From positions 1-63,676 of the forward strand of contig CADCIX010000014.1 of assembly GCA_902801565.1 (NCBI GenBank): a stretch of 63,676 nt of DNA, in the 5' to 3' direction. Position 1 is the first letter of the stretch. Every line of letters begins with the position of its first letter. The position numbers were made by a program, and so were the translations under genes. The notes under the pieces were generated by a model. That model saw only the letters and a list, made by a program, of their open reading frames with translations. It did not search any database and had not been told where the DNA came from. The stretch comes from an uncultured Veillonellaceae bacterium. GTDB taxonomy: Bacteria > Bacillota > Negativicutes > Selenomonadales > Selenomonadaceae. Positions 30,069 through 38,373 of the stretch are shown here, in pieces.

Positions 30069-30706
30069 GAGATATCTTTCAGGGGAATGGGGAGGAGAAC
30101 TTCCTCCCGTGGCTCGTACCGGCAGCGGGCAGCCGTGAGGTCGGTGATTTCAGTGAGGATGCTCTCGGCCTGTTCCGGTGGGAGCATCAGGGGTATGGTG
30201 ACTTTTTCCGCATAGGAGGTATCTCCCATGCGGATTTTTTTCTGGCGCAGGAAATTGTCGATGGTATTGAACAGGGTATAATCGCAGGTGAGGTTCACCT
30301 GTCGGAAGGGCATCATGGCGATGATGTCTGCCGCATCGAGTCCCAGTCCTGCCGCATGCCCATAGGCGCGGATGAGTCCCCCGGCGCCGAGCTTGATGCC
30401 GCCGAAATACCGGGTGACGACGACGACAACATCCGTGAGGCCGCGTTTCTTGATGGCTTCAAGGATGGGATTGCCGGCAGTGCCGCCTGGTTCGCCGTCG
30501 TCGTTGGATTTCTGCTTGTCCCCCTGCTCTCCCAGTACCCAGGCAGAGCAATTATGGCGTGCATCGAAATAGCTTTTTTTCTGCCGGAGGATGAATTCCC
30601 GGGCCTCCTCCTCGCTTTCCGCATGGCTCGCATGGGTGATGAAGCGGGAACGCTGGATTTCGTACTGGGCAGAGCTTTCTCCTTGTATGGTCAGGTATTT
30701 GTTCAT
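30047..30706 (-). CDS. YigZ / IMPACT family protein
   Basis: 219 residues. The N-terminal IMPACT domain has RSRFITHASHAESEEEA, SNDDGEPGGTAGNPILEA and VTRYFGGIKLGAGGLIRAYG; a C-terminal DUF1949-like domain follows. In bacteria the family is linked to ribosome or translation control. The start lies immediately after the stop of the upstream membrane protein gene, so the two form an operon. Confidence 0.9.
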   Translation of the reverse strand: MNKYLTIQGESSAQYEIQRSRFITHASHAESEEEAREFILRQKKSYFDARHNCSAWVLGEQGDKQKSNDDGEPGGTAGNPILEAIKKRGLTDVVVVVTRYFGGIKLGAGGLIRAYGHAAGLGLDAADIIAMMPFRQVNLTCDYTLFNTIDNFLRQKKIRMGDTSYAEKVTIPLMLPPEQAESILTEITDLTAARCRYEPREEVLLPIPLKDISQASPST

Positions 30707-30707
30707 A

Positions 30708-31370
30708 TCATTGATCTTCTTCCGGAATGGTCAGGTAGTTTCGGATGGCGGAAATCTCACTGGCAGTGAAGAGTCCTGTGGGGGATTCCCGTATCATGAT
30801 GTCCTGCAGGGAGCGGCTTTGTTCCTTTTGATCATCGCTCCGAAGATGGACGGGGTCGCAGGCGGCGCGTGAGAGGGCAATGGTGCGGTATTGGGCCTCT
30901 GCATATGCACGGGTCTTCTGCATGACCTCGATGAGAAGGTCATAGCAGGTATCGTTGAGGGACAGCGGTGGGTTCTTCTGCGCGAGACGGTCCCGAAGCT
31001 GGCGGGACTCGTCCTCCAGTTGCTTGAGGCGTACATAGGCAGTCTGGATGCTGATGGCATCTTCCTTGAAGGCCTCCAGAATGGAGTGGTAGAGCTGCCA
31101 GTTGTGGTCCAGCTGGTCGATGTCCTTCTGGTAGTCGGCGTACCAGATCATGAAGGTGTGCTGCTGCTGCTGCATCTCGTATTTTTCCTCTGCGCTCATC
31201 ACCGGCGGCTCCGGGTGTGAGGAATGGACAAAGACGTAGGCAAGGAAGCCCGTAAAGGCCAGTGTGAAGCAAAAGTACCAGAAAATCCTGCGGTTGGGCA
31301 GATGCCGGTAGAGGAGCACCAGCAGGATGATTGTGGCAATGGCAAGGATTGCCGTGATGTAAGGGAGCAT
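30708..31370 (-). CDS. Membrane-anchored coiled-coil protein of unknown function
   Basis: 220 residues: two N-terminal membrane helices (LPYITAILAIATIILLVLLY and WYFCFTLAFTGFLAYVFV), then a helical, Gln/Asp-rich region. GGAG precedes the ATG. Its promoter appears to be the repeat at 31401-31438. No family recognised. Confidence 0.6.
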   Translation of the reverse strand: MLPYITAILAIATIILLVLLYRHLPNRRIFWYFCFTLAFTGFLAYVFVHSSHPEPPVMSAEEKYEMQQQQHTFMIWYADYQKDIDQLDHNWQLYHSILEAFKEDAISIQTAYVRLKQLEDESRQLRDRLAQKNPPLSLNDTCYDLLIEVMQKTRAYAEAQYRTIALSRAACDPVHLRSDDQKEQSRSLQDIMIRESPTGLFTASEISAIRNYLTIPEEDQ

Positions 31371-31400
31371 GATACCGTCTCCTTGAAAATGATGGTTTCT

Positions 31401-31438
31401 ATTATAACGCAATTGTTCAAGTTTTGCCAAGGGCAAAA
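31401..31438 (-). repeat. Interspersed palindromic promoter repeat, copy 2 (single unit)
   Basis: On the minus strand it reads palindrome TTTTGCCCTTGGCAAAA, then TATAAT at 31401-31406. TTGGCA (31425-31430) and TATAAT are 18 bp apart, and the gene starting at 31370 lies just downstream. It therefore supplies that gene's promoter. Confidence 0.75.
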
Positions 31439-31473
31439 AGAAAGACGGGCACGCCTCGAAAGCGTACCCGTCT
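31435..31473 (-). terminator. Rho-independent terminator for the small ORF at 31495
   Basis: On the minus strand the stem AGACGGGTACGC / GCGTGCCCGTCT is followed by TTCTTTTT. Its T-tract abuts the repeat element. Confidence 0.75.
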
Positions 31474-31494
31474 CCGGTTTATGATGAAAAGATG

Positions 31495-31707
31495 TTACAA
31501 GCAAAGACCAAGCGCGAAAAGCCCTATCATCGCTGTGAATGTCCCGATTCTGAGCTCCTGGATGCTCATGCAGTTCGCATCGGAAATCTCCGGGTTCGGA
31601 CGGGAGACATGCTCGATGAAGCTGTAAGGCTGCATGTCGAGCGCCATTGCATGATGCAGGTATCCCATACGGTTCGTTGTTTTTCTGAGTGAAGTTTCCA
31701 TCATCAC
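31495..31707 (-). CDS. Small protein of unknown function
   Basis: 70 residues. AAAGGGG lies upstream of the ATG and a good terminator follows the stop, which together argue for a real transcript. The C-terminal third (IGTFTAMIGLFALGLCL) could be a membrane helix. The N-terminal half holds MGYLHHAMALDMQPYSFIEH. No homolog recognised. Confidence 0.5.
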   Translation of the reverse strand: MMMETSLRKTTNRMGYLHHAMALDMQPYSFIEHVSRPNPEISDANCMSIQELRIGTFTAMIGLFALGLCL

Positions 31708-31729
31708 AGTCCCCTTTCAAAAATCCTGT

Positions 31730-31755
31730 CATTCGGACAAGATCATGTCCGAATG
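31730..31755. promoter_or_regulatory. 26-bp perfect inverted repeat
   Basis: CATTCGGACA-AGATCA-TGTCCGAATG, followed on the plus strand by a T-rich tract. It sits between the small minus-strand gene and the AraC gene. It may be an operator for the divergent pair, or a plus-strand terminator with no recognised gene in front of it. Confidence 0.55.
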
Positions 31756-31863
31756 TTTTTCTTTTTTTGTTTCTCTATGCTTGTAGTATAATAGAACAGG
31801 GGGAAATCTTCTACTACAGGAACGACAAAAAATGTTCTATATACGACAGAATGGGGGAGAGAC

Positions 31864-32775
31864 ATGATCCAAAGAATGACGGCCATGCGCATCACGGCGG
31901 ACAAGGAGAAGGAGCAGCTGCATGAGAGCCCGCTCTTTCCATGCAGTGCCTATTTCACAGACTGGAAACGAGGCGGCATCGAAGGATGCCCGTGGCACTG
32001 GCATAAGGAGCTGGAACTCATGTATGTGTCCCATGGAGGCGCTGTGGCGGAATATGGGACGCAGCGTGCGCATCTGGGAGAGGGGGACGGCTTCTTTTGC
32101 AATACCAGGGTGCTGCATCGCTTTCGGATAGAAGGCAGCGAGGATTGTCGCCTCTGTTATCTTGTGTTTGACACGAGGATGATTACCGGCGGGACGGGAA
32201 CTGTTTACTACCAAAAATATGTGCAGCCCCTCGTTTCTGACCACGGGTTTCCGGGGCAGTTCCTTTACAGCTCTGACGGGAGGGACAGGGGAGTCCTTGA
32301 GCGGATCCGTGCGGCGTATTCTGCGGCACAGGAGGAGGACGTTGGATTTGAGTATGATGTCCGGTATCATATGGAAAAGGCCTTGCTCCTGCTCGCCTGT
32401 GAGCATCAGACGGCATTTCGCAGTCCCCGTCAGGCAACGCCGCAGATGGAGCGCATCAAGGCAATGCTGGATTATATCCATGCCCATTTTTCCGAGACCA
32501 TTATCGTTTCGGAGATGGCATCCCATGCGGGAATCAGTGACAGGGAGGCGCAGCGCTGTTTCCGGGCGGTCTTTCAGATGTCCCCGATGCGCTACATCCA
32601 GAACTATCGGCTGCAGGTGGCGGAGGAAATGCTGCTGGATACCTCGGAGCCCATCCTTTCCATCGGGCTTGCCTGTGGCTTCTCCAATCCCAGCCATTTC
32701 AGCAAGGCGTTCCGCACATATCGGGGATGCACGCCGCACGTTTTCCGGCGGAGGAACGTCGGGTCGAAGGAATGA
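31864..32775 (+). CDS. AraC-family transcriptional regulator with cupin sensor
   Basis: 303 residues. Residues 20-90 form a cupin (CPWHWHKELELMYVSHG, GDGFFCNTRVLHRF). The C-terminal 100 residues hold two HTH motifs (ETIIVSEMASHAGISDREAQRCF and a second ending SNPSHFSKAFRTYRGCTP). A TATAAT at 31787-31792 probably serves as -10. The ogt gene follows at once; a joint role is possible. Confidence 0.9.
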   Translation: MIQRMTAMRITADKEKEQLHESPLFPCSAYFTDWKRGGIEGCPWHWHKELELMYVSHGGAVAEYGTQRAHLGEGDGFFCNTRVLHRFRIEGSEDCRLCYLVFDTRMITGGTGTVYYQKYVQPLVSDHGFPGQFLYSSDGRDRGVLERIRAAYSAAQEEDVGFEYDVRYHMEKALLLLACEHQTAFRSPRQATPQMERIKAMLDYIHAHFSETIIVSEMASHAGISDREAQRCFRAVFQMSPMRYIQNYRLQVAEEMLLDTSEPILSIGLACGFSNPSHFSKAFRTYRGCTPHVFRRRNVGSKE

Positions 32776-32817
32776 GTGCAGGACAGGAAAAGGGTGGAAA
32801 GGAGTGTCGCGAAAGCC

Positions 32818-33321
32818 ATGGAATACACGCATCATTATGCATCACCGCTTGGCGGGATTACGATGGCCAGTGATGGGGAATCCTTGATTGGGCTGTGGTT
32901 TGATGGGCAGAAATGCTTTTTGGCCGGACTTTCGGAGGCATATGAGGAAAAAAGCCTCATTATATTCAATGACACGGTTCGGTGGCTGGACCTCTATTTC
33001 AGCGGAAGGGTGCCGGATTTTGCGCCAAGGCTTTCCCTGAGGGGATCGGCATTCCGCAAAGCAGTCTGGGATATTCTGCGCAAGATTCCCTATGGAGAGA
33101 GGATGACCTATGGGGAAATCGCTGCAAGGCTTTCGGAAAAAAGAGGTTCCCCCACGTCTGCCCGTGCGGTGGGCGGTGCAGTGGGACACAATCCCATCTC
33201 GCTGATCATCCCGTGCCACAGGGTGGTGGGGAGCGATGGGAGCCTCAAGGGATACGCGGGGGGCATGCAGAGGAAGAAGTATCTGCTGGCATTAGAATAT
33301 TTTGCCCTTGGCAAAATCTGA
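32818..33321 (+). CDS. ogt: Methylated-DNA--protein-cysteine methyltransferase
   Basis: Repairs O6-methylguanine by suicide transfer to Cys. The active site IPCHRVVG, the helix-turn-helix ARAVGGAVGHNPIS and IPYGERMTYGEIA are intact. ATG 32818 (AAAGGAG upstream) gives 167 residues; GTG 32776, just after araC, is an alternative. The last residues FALGKI are encoded by the left arm of the repeat at 33299, so the repeat has replaced or trimmed the native 3' end. Confidence 0.9.
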   Translation: MEYTHHYASPLGGITMASDGESLIGLWFDGQKCFLAGLSEAYEEKSLIIFNDTVRWLDLYFSGRVPDFAPRLSLRGSAFRKAVWDILRKIPYGERMTYGEIAARLSEKRGSPTSARAVGGAVGHNPISLIIPCHRVVGSDGSLKGYAGGMQRKKYLLALEYFALGKI

Positions 33322-33407
33322 ACCCCCTCCGGGGGCTAGCTTCGCGTCGCAATATGTTATGATTGGTAGATTTTGCCCTTGGCAAAATCTGAACAATACG
33401 TTATAAT
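33299..33407 (+). repeat. Interspersed palindromic promoter repeat, copy 3 (two units)
   Basis: Two TTTTGCC-CTT-GGCAAAA palindromes with the same CCCCCTCCGGGGG-CTAGCTT spacer as copy 1. The second unit contains TTGGCA (33379-33384), 17 bp, TATAAT (33402-33407), the promoter of the DUF4234 gene. Confidence 0.88.
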
Positions 33408-33450
33408 CAGTACGTTGTTGTTATGTTATATGGAAAGAGGAGGATTTATT

Positions 33451-33816
33451 TTGGAAAAAAGAAGTGTTGGTCTGGCAATTGTATTGAGTTTTGTTACATG
33501 TGGTATCTATTGCCTGTATTGGCAGTATGTCATGACGAATGAGGTGCATGCATTGGTAGGTCGCGAAACCACGGCAACTGGTGGCATGGCTATCTTGTAC
33601 ACCATTCTTTCTTGCGGCATCTATGCTTTTTATTGGATGTATAAGATGGGCGAGAGTGTTTCGGAAATCCAGGAACAGCGCGGCCTTCGCGTGGAGAACA
33701 ATGCCGGTTTGATGTACGTGGTGCTGACGGCTGTTGGTCTGGCCATTGTTTCCTATGCATTGATCCAGAACAGCATCAACAATGCGATCGATCACGATAA
33801 CGGCCAGTTTGCGTAA
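33451..33816 (+). CDS. DUF4234-type membrane protein
   Basis: 121 residues from TTG 33451 (GAGGAGG 7 bases upstream). Three membrane helices: the first two each contain a TCGIYCLYW or SCGIYAFYW signature, characteristic of DUF4234; the third is near the end. Followed by a DUF2752 gene. Function unknown. Promoter in the preceding repeat. Confidence 0.75.
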   Translation: MEKRSVGLAIVLSFVTCGIYCLYWQYVMTNEVHALVGRETTATGGMAILYTILSCGIYAFYWMYKMGESVSEIQEQRGLRVENNAGLMYVVLTAVGLAIVSYALIQNSINNAIDHDNGQFA

Positions 33817-33832
33817 GAACATCCTCTATGGG

Positions 33833-34213
33833 ATGGCCCTGAAGCACGACAGACATAGGAAGACAGGGAAAGGTAGTTTTCGGGTTTGGCTGGCCATAGG
33901 CATCTTGTATTTTTTCTGGGTGAAAGCTACAGGGGATGCCTTGCCTTGCCCGTTGCATTCGCTGACAGGATACTATTGCCCGAGCTGCGGAATCACCACC
34001 ATGATGCTTTGCCTTTCGGTTGGGGATTTCCGTCAGGCCTTTAGTGCCAATCCTGCCATACTCATATTATCTCCTGTTATTATATGGTTGATTGTGTGTG
34101 AGGAATTCTCATTTTTTCATCGTGAGGATTGGCAAAGAAGAGTCAATGGGTATCTCTTGGGCTTTGTGGTTGTTGCATTATTGATTTATGGCATTTGCAG
34201 GAATATTTTCTGA
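33833..34213 (+). CDS. DUF2752 membrane protein
   Basis: About 126 residues. The signature DALPCPLHSLTGYYCPSCGI (paired cysteines) between two membrane helices, plus a third helix at the C-terminus, is DUF2752. No clear ribosome binding site; an in-frame ATG at 33782 would overlap the DUF4234 gene. Ends at a bidirectional terminator. Confidence 0.75.
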   Translation: MALKHDRHRKTGKGSFRVWLAIGILYFFWVKATGDALPCPLHSLTGYYCPSCGITTMMLCLSVGDFRQAFSANPAILILSPVIIWLIVCEEFSFFHREDWQRRVNGYLLGFVVVALLIYGICRNIF

Positions 34214-34250
34214 AAAAAAGATCCACCGCTTGCGGGCGGTGGATTTTTTG
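34213..34250. terminator. Bidirectional rho-independent terminator
   Basis: A-tract, ATCCACCGC / GCGGTGGAT stem, T-tract. Serves the DUF2752 gene (+) and the TPR gene (-), which converge. Confidence 0.88.
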
Positions 34251-34253
34251 CGC

Positions 34254-35132
34254 TCAAAGTTCCTGCATTTGGAGGCGGATGGGTTCCGTTTGGGTGCTTT
34301 TCGGCATCGTTTCCTCTGGGGCAGGCTTTGCATCCGGGACATCTTTGGGAAGTGTGTCCATCTTCTGTTGCTTTTCAGCTTCCGGTTCCTGATTCGTGGC
34401 CCGGAAGCATTCTGCCAGGAAGAAGTGGGGCTCTTTGCTCTGAGGTTCCAGTGCGGCGGCTGCCTGGAATGCGGCAATCGCCTTGTCGTAGTTCCCCAGA
34501 TGGGCATTGGAGATGCCCAGGGCAAGCTGTGCCAGATATTCCTCCGGTTCCTGTGCGGCTGCATTTTGAGCACATTCCAGTGCTTTGTTGTAATAGCCCA
34601 TTTCTGCATAGGCAAGACTGAGCAGGCTCATGAGCTTTTCGGAAACAGGATGCCGCTGCTCGACCTGGCGCAGATTTTCCAGTGCCATGGGAATATTATG
34701 TGAGGCATAGGCATCTCTTCCCTGTTGGATCCATGTCAACAGGGAGAGGTTATGTTCTTCCTCTGCGGCCATCCGTTCAATTTCTCGGATGACTGGGGAA
34801 TGAGATTGCTCCCGCTCTGCCAGGGCGCTTTCCGTCTGCTGTACTGTTTTCTCCAGCTCCTGCAGGAGGAGTGTGTCTTCCCGGTCACACCAAGGATTCT
34901 GCTCCTTTTTGTCTGTCGGAAGGCTGCTCTCCGTGCCCGTCGCAGTGGAGGAATCTCCTTGTATGGAGGTCTGGGGGAGACTCTCGGCATCGAAAGGAGA
35001 AGCGGCTTCCGTCTGCAGTCCCGTTTCCGGGATTGCAGCAAAATTCCTTGCCGGGCCAGCTGCACCCGAGATGAACGCAATTGCCGCACCAAGGCTGAGT
35101 ACGGTCATGACTTTGATGATTGGCATACGCAT
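34254..35132 (-). CDS. Exported TPR protein
   Basis: 292 residues: N-terminal hydrophobic segment (VMTVLSLGAAIAFISGA) as signal or anchor, a low-complexity Ser/Thr/Glu linker, a coiled-coil-like helix, then about three TPR units (LMSLLSLAYAEMGYYNKALECAQ, LAQLALGISNAHLGNYDKAIAAF). AAAGGAGG precedes the ATG. Same direction as the two LPP20 genes upstream, so perhaps one operon. Confidence 0.75.
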   Translation of the reverse strand: MRMPIIKVMTVLSLGAAIAFISGAAGPARNFAAIPETGLQTEAASPFDAESLPQTSIQGDSSTATGTESSLPTDKKEQNPWCDREDTLLLQELEKTVQQTESALAEREQSHSPVIREIERMAAEEEHNLSLLTWIQQGRDAYASHNIPMALENLRQVEQRHPVSEKLMSLLSLAYAEMGYYNKALECAQNAAAQEPEEYLAQLALGISNAHLGNYDKAIAAFQAAAALEPQSKEPHFFLAECFRATNQEPEAEKQQKMDTLPKDVPDAKPAPEETMPKSTQTEPIRLQMQEL

Positions 35133-35161
35133 GCTCTCATCCTCCTTTGGAGTCCCGGCGA

Positions 35162-36184
35162 CTATCGAACGAAAATCACATTGAGTTTGTCAAGAAAATG
35201 GCTCTGCTCATTTTCAAGCAGGACACGATTGGCATCGGCTACTGTGAGGACAGGATTGATGTTGTTGTCCGAAAGGGAAACGCATTTCACCACCAGGGGC
35301 TTGCTTCCTGCCCTGGCAACGCCGGAGACATCAAGATCGCGCCAATATGCTGTCATGCCCCGGGTGGATACCAGATCGTAATCGAGATTGTTCACGCCGT
35401 AGATGGCCTCGCCCTTCTCATTCTTGATGACAGGACTCATGGCAGGACACAGGCCGAATCCTGTGCAGTCAACTACCAGGCTGGTATAATCTCCCATGAT
35501 GGGCTCACTCTGTCTGCTGCTTTTTCCCCGTGACGTTTCCTTGGAATACTGTGGCTGCTGCACTGCAGCATAAGAGGGAATCCGGGGTATCTGGTCATTG
35601 GAGAAGTTTGTGGCGGCATAGGATATCCTGCTTCTATTTCCCGTATAGTCCGGCATGTTTGTGTCAATCCTGATATCCATGTGAACGGAGGAGGTATAGG
35701 CGGGGAACGTCTCGTCCTCGTCTTCCTCCGGTGAAGGCGCAGGGAAGGGCTGGCGCATTGCCGGCCTTTGAAGCACGGCTGCTGCCAGGGAATTGGAACT
35801 GCCGAACATGGGCACCTCCATCCTTACCGCATAGGAACCGTCCGGAAGGATCTGCTCGTCCAGGACGCGGGCTCCCTTGATGCAGGCAGAAACCTTTGTG
35901 CGGACGATATCGGAAAGGATCATCATGTTTTCCACGGTGCTCTCGGCATCTACCTGCACACCGTTAATCTGCTCCGCCATTTGCCGATAGCCATCCACCA
36001 CAGCGGCACGCCTTGCCAGCATTCTCGCCTGGGCTGCATTGACTGCGGTGGGTGGCGCAATGCCCATGCCTGTGACGATGACCTTCTGGTTTTCCCAATC
36101 AACGCCGTCTGAGGCAAAGGCCGATGCCATGGTCATTGCGAGCAACACCCATGACATCATCATAGAAAAGATACACTTTTTCAT
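35162..36184 (-). CDS. LPP20/FlgT-like secreted protein, paralog A
   Basis: 340 residues with a signal peptide (cut near ASAFAS). The LPP20-type domain (about 35-150) has VTGMGIAPPTAVNAAQARML and ARRAAVVDGYRQMAEQ. A second domain carries LVVDCTGFGLCPAMSPVI and a conserved end LSDNNINPVLTVADANRVLL. The same layout recurs in the genes at 36365 and 37565. Periplasmic or surface role unknown; FlgT relatives act at the flagellar base. Confidence 0.72.
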   Translation of the reverse strand: MKKCIFSMMMSWVLLAMTMASAFASDGVDWENQKVIVTGMGIAPPTAVNAAQARMLARRAAVVDGYRQMAEQINGVQVDAESTVENMMILSDIVRTKVSACIKGARVLDEQILPDGSYAVRMEVPMFGSSNSLAAAVLQRPAMRQPFPAPSPEEDEDETFPAYTSSVHMDIRIDTNMPDYTGNRSRISYAATNFSNDQIPRIPSYAAVQQPQYSKETSRGKSSRQSEPIMGDYTSLVVDCTGFGLCPAMSPVIKNEKGEAIYGVNNLDYDLVSTRGMTAYWRDLDVSGVARAGSKPLVVKCVSLSDNNINPVLTVADANRVLLENEQSHFLDKLNVIFVR

Positions 36185-36283
36185 CTCTCGATCATCCTTC
36201 CTTTCCCTGCAAGCTTTTCGGCGGCACTGGCCGCCGTGATTTTCTTTTGTGTTTGTGTGCGGGCCTTGGAACGGAAGCCCATC

Positions 36284-36317
36284 GGAGCTGCCGCATAGAA
36301 TGCGGCAGCTCCTTTTT
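36284..36317 (+). terminator. Strong hairpin between two LPP20 paralogs
   Basis: GGAGCTGCCGCA-TAGAA-TGCGGCAGCTCC followed by TTTTT on the plus strand. Both neighbouring genes run on the minus strand, where the hairpin lacks a T-tract, so it may work there as an RNA-stabilising or attenuating stem. Confidence 0.55.
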
Positions 36318-36322
36318 GGGAC

Positions 36323-36369
36323 TGACTTGATTAACGGATTGACTTGATTAACGGATTGACTTGATTAGC
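36323..36369. repeat. 17-bp tandem repeat over a stop codon
   Basis: GACTTGATTAACGGATT occurs twice in a row and then a third time in part. The third copy overlaps the stop codon of the LPP20 gene that ends at 36365. Confidence 0.8.
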
Positions 36370-37273
36370 GAATGAACACGACGTTGGTCTTCTCGAGGAA
36401 TCCGGTGGCCCTGTTCTCAATCAGGATGCGGTTGGCATCTGCCACGGAGACCACAGGATAGCAGTTGTGGCTCTGCAGGGATACGGCCTTGACCACCAGC
36501 GGATTGCTGCCGGCACGGGAAGTGCCGTTTGCGATGTCCTTCGTGTAGCTGGCCATGCCATGGGCAATCACGAAATCGGAATCCAGGTTCTTGTGACCGT
36601 AGATGCTCTCGCCGTTCTCGTTCTTGACAACCGGGCTCATGATCGGATTGAGGCCGAGGCCGCGGCAATCCACGATAAGGCCCGTATAGCCGCCGATGGC
36701 ATCATTGTTCGCTGCTGCTGTTGCAGTGGCGGATGCCGTCACGTCGATGCGTACACTGATGGAGGCGGAGGAATCATAGGACGGAACAGAAGGCGCAACG
36801 GACTGCACCGGCTCCGGGAATACTTCCTTCACTTCGTTTTGCGGCATGACTGCCGATGCCAGGGAATCGGAGACACCGAACATGGCGATCTTCATGGTGA
36901 CTTCATAACCGCCGTCAGGAGTAGCGCGCTCGCTGATGACCTGGGCACCCTGTACCAGGGCATTGACCTTGGTGCGGGTGACATCGCTGGTCACCATGAA
37001 GTTCTCGACGGTGGTCTCGGAATCCACATTGACGCCCTTGACAACCTCTGCCAGCTGGCGATAGCCATCCACCATGGCGGCGCGGCGTGCCATCATGCGG
37101 GCCTGTGCCTGGTTCCGTGCATTGGCCGGAGGGGCACCCATACCAGTGACGGTGATGGTGGAATCCTGCCAGTTAAGGCTGTCCGATGGCATGGCCAGAA
37201 CGCTTGCCATGGAGAAGACCATGACTGTCAGCATGGAAAACAACGCGGAAAAAAGTTTGAACTGCTTTTTCAT
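36365..37273 (-). CDS. LPP20/FlgT-like secreted protein, paralog B
   Basis: 302 residues from ATG 37273 with GAGGGAG upstream. Signal peptide, then VTGMGAPPANARNQAQARMM, ARRAAMVDGYRQLAEVV, YTGLIVDCRGLGLNPIMSPV and VSVADANRILIENRATGF. Very close to the gene at 35162. Divergent from the third paralog at 37565 across the palindromes at 37434-37470. Confidence 0.75.
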   Translation of the reverse strand: MKKQFKLFSALFSMLTVMVFSMASVLAMPSDSLNWQDSTITVTGMGAPPANARNQAQARMMARRAAMVDGYRQLAEVVKGVNVDSETTVENFMVTSDVTRTKVNALVQGAQVISERATPDGGYEVTMKIAMFGVSDSLASAVMPQNEVKEVFPEPVQSVAPSVPSYDSSASISVRIDVTASATATAAANNDAIGGYTGLIVDCRGLGLNPIMSPVVKNENGESIYGHKNLDSDFVIAHGMASYTKDIANGTSRAGSNPLVVKAVSLQSHNCYPVVSVADANRILIENRATGFLEKTNVVFIR

Positions 37274-37433
37274 CTGTCTCACTCCCTCTTTCATAAACAT
37301 GATTACATAAAATGACCGGGCTCCCGTTCCAAAGTTCGCACATTTTTGCTCTATGGCATTCCCCCTCATCCTCCATAAAAACTTCCTGCTTATATATTAC
37401 CAAAAAAATTGAAAAAGGTATATACTCAAAAGT

Positions 37434-37470
37434 AATTTGTCATTGACAAATTTGTCAATTTTGTGACAAA
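37434..37470. promoter_or_regulatory. Operator region: 19-bp palindrome plus spaced half-sites
   Basis: AATTTGTCA-T-TGACAAATT (37434-37452) is a perfect palindrome. TTTGTCA (37451-37457) and TGACAAA (37464-37470) repeat the half-site 6 bp apart. It lies between two divergent LPP20 genes; TTGCGA...TACAAT around 37476-37502 could be the plus-strand promoter. Confidence 0.65.
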
Positions 37471-37564
37471 TCTATTGCGAAACGCGTAAATCATGGTACA
37501 ATAATAATGGAAATAAATTAGGATTGTTTGGGTGTATTGAAAATTTTTGATGGGAGGAATTGTA

Positions 37565-38347
37565 ATGAAAAAGTTTTTGCAAGTCTTGCTCACCGCACTG
37601 ATGGTCATGACCTTCAGTATAGCCTCGGCAGCGCAGATCGGCAATGATGGGTTCGTCGAGGTCGAAGGGGTCGTGTATCCGGAACCGGGGGAATCCCTCA
37701 ATGACATGCGGCGGGTAGCGATAGCGGAGGCATATCGCGCCTTGGCGGAGGAAGTGGACAATCTGCATGTCACATCCGATACGACCATTGTGAAATCCCG
37801 CCGCGTCAATGACCAGATCAACATCTCCGTGGATGCGATCCTGAGCGGGGTGAAAATTGCCAAGGTCTATCGGGAAAGTGACGGCTCCTTCCATGCCATT
37901 GCCCGCCTGGGCGTGTACGGCGGCTCCAGTTCCTTGGCCGGGGTGGTTTTGCCCACGGATGTCGTGCATGAGGATTTCCCCTCCCCGAAGATGACGGCCA
38001 TGGAAAGCATTTCTTCCAGCCAGAATTACACGGGCCTGATTGTGGATTGCCGTGGCAAGAACCTCGACACGGCCATTGCCCCGGTCATCGAGTCCGCAGG
38101 TGGGGACCGTGTCTATGCCTATGAGCAGATCTCCCGCCAGACGGCCATCAGCTTCGGTATGGTGGACTATTCGAAGGACATGAATAGCGGCGTATCCCGT
38201 GCAGGCAACACTCCCCTCGTCGTCAAGGCCGTCCGCGTATCCGGCAGCTGTGACCCTGTCATCAGCCAGGAGGATGCGGACAAGGTTCTCGTGGCTAATC
38301 AGGCCAACCATTTCCTTGACAACTGTAGTGTCGTGATTGTTTATTGA
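37565..38347 (+). CDS. LPP20/FlgT-like secreted protein, paralog C
   Basis: 260 residues: signal peptide (cut near IASAA), LPP20-type domain with RRVAIAEAYRALAEEVDNLHV, and the shared second domain YTGLIVDCRGKNLDTAIAPVI ending in QEDADKVLVANQANHFLD. Heads a plus-strand run of four secreted-protein genes through 40808. Confidence 0.75.
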   Translation: MKKFLQVLLTALMVMTFSIASAAQIGNDGFVEVEGVVYPEPGESLNDMRRVAIAEAYRALAEEVDNLHVTSDTTIVKSRRVNDQINISVDAILSGVKIAKVYRESDGSFHAIARLGVYGGSSSLAGVVLPTDVVHEDFPSPKMTAMESISSSQNYTGLIVDCRGKNLDTAIAPVIESAGGDRVYAYEQISRQTAISFGMVDYSKDMNSGVSRAGNTPLVVKAVRVSGSCDPVISQEDADKVLVANQANHFLDNCSVVIVY

Positions 38348-38373
38348 TGGAAAGGGCACAGGGGGTGAAATCC

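Noticed and set aside
37547-37564. An earlier start for the LPP20 paralog C
   Set aside because: The signal peptide begins at MKKFLQ (37565), with GGGAGG just upstream.
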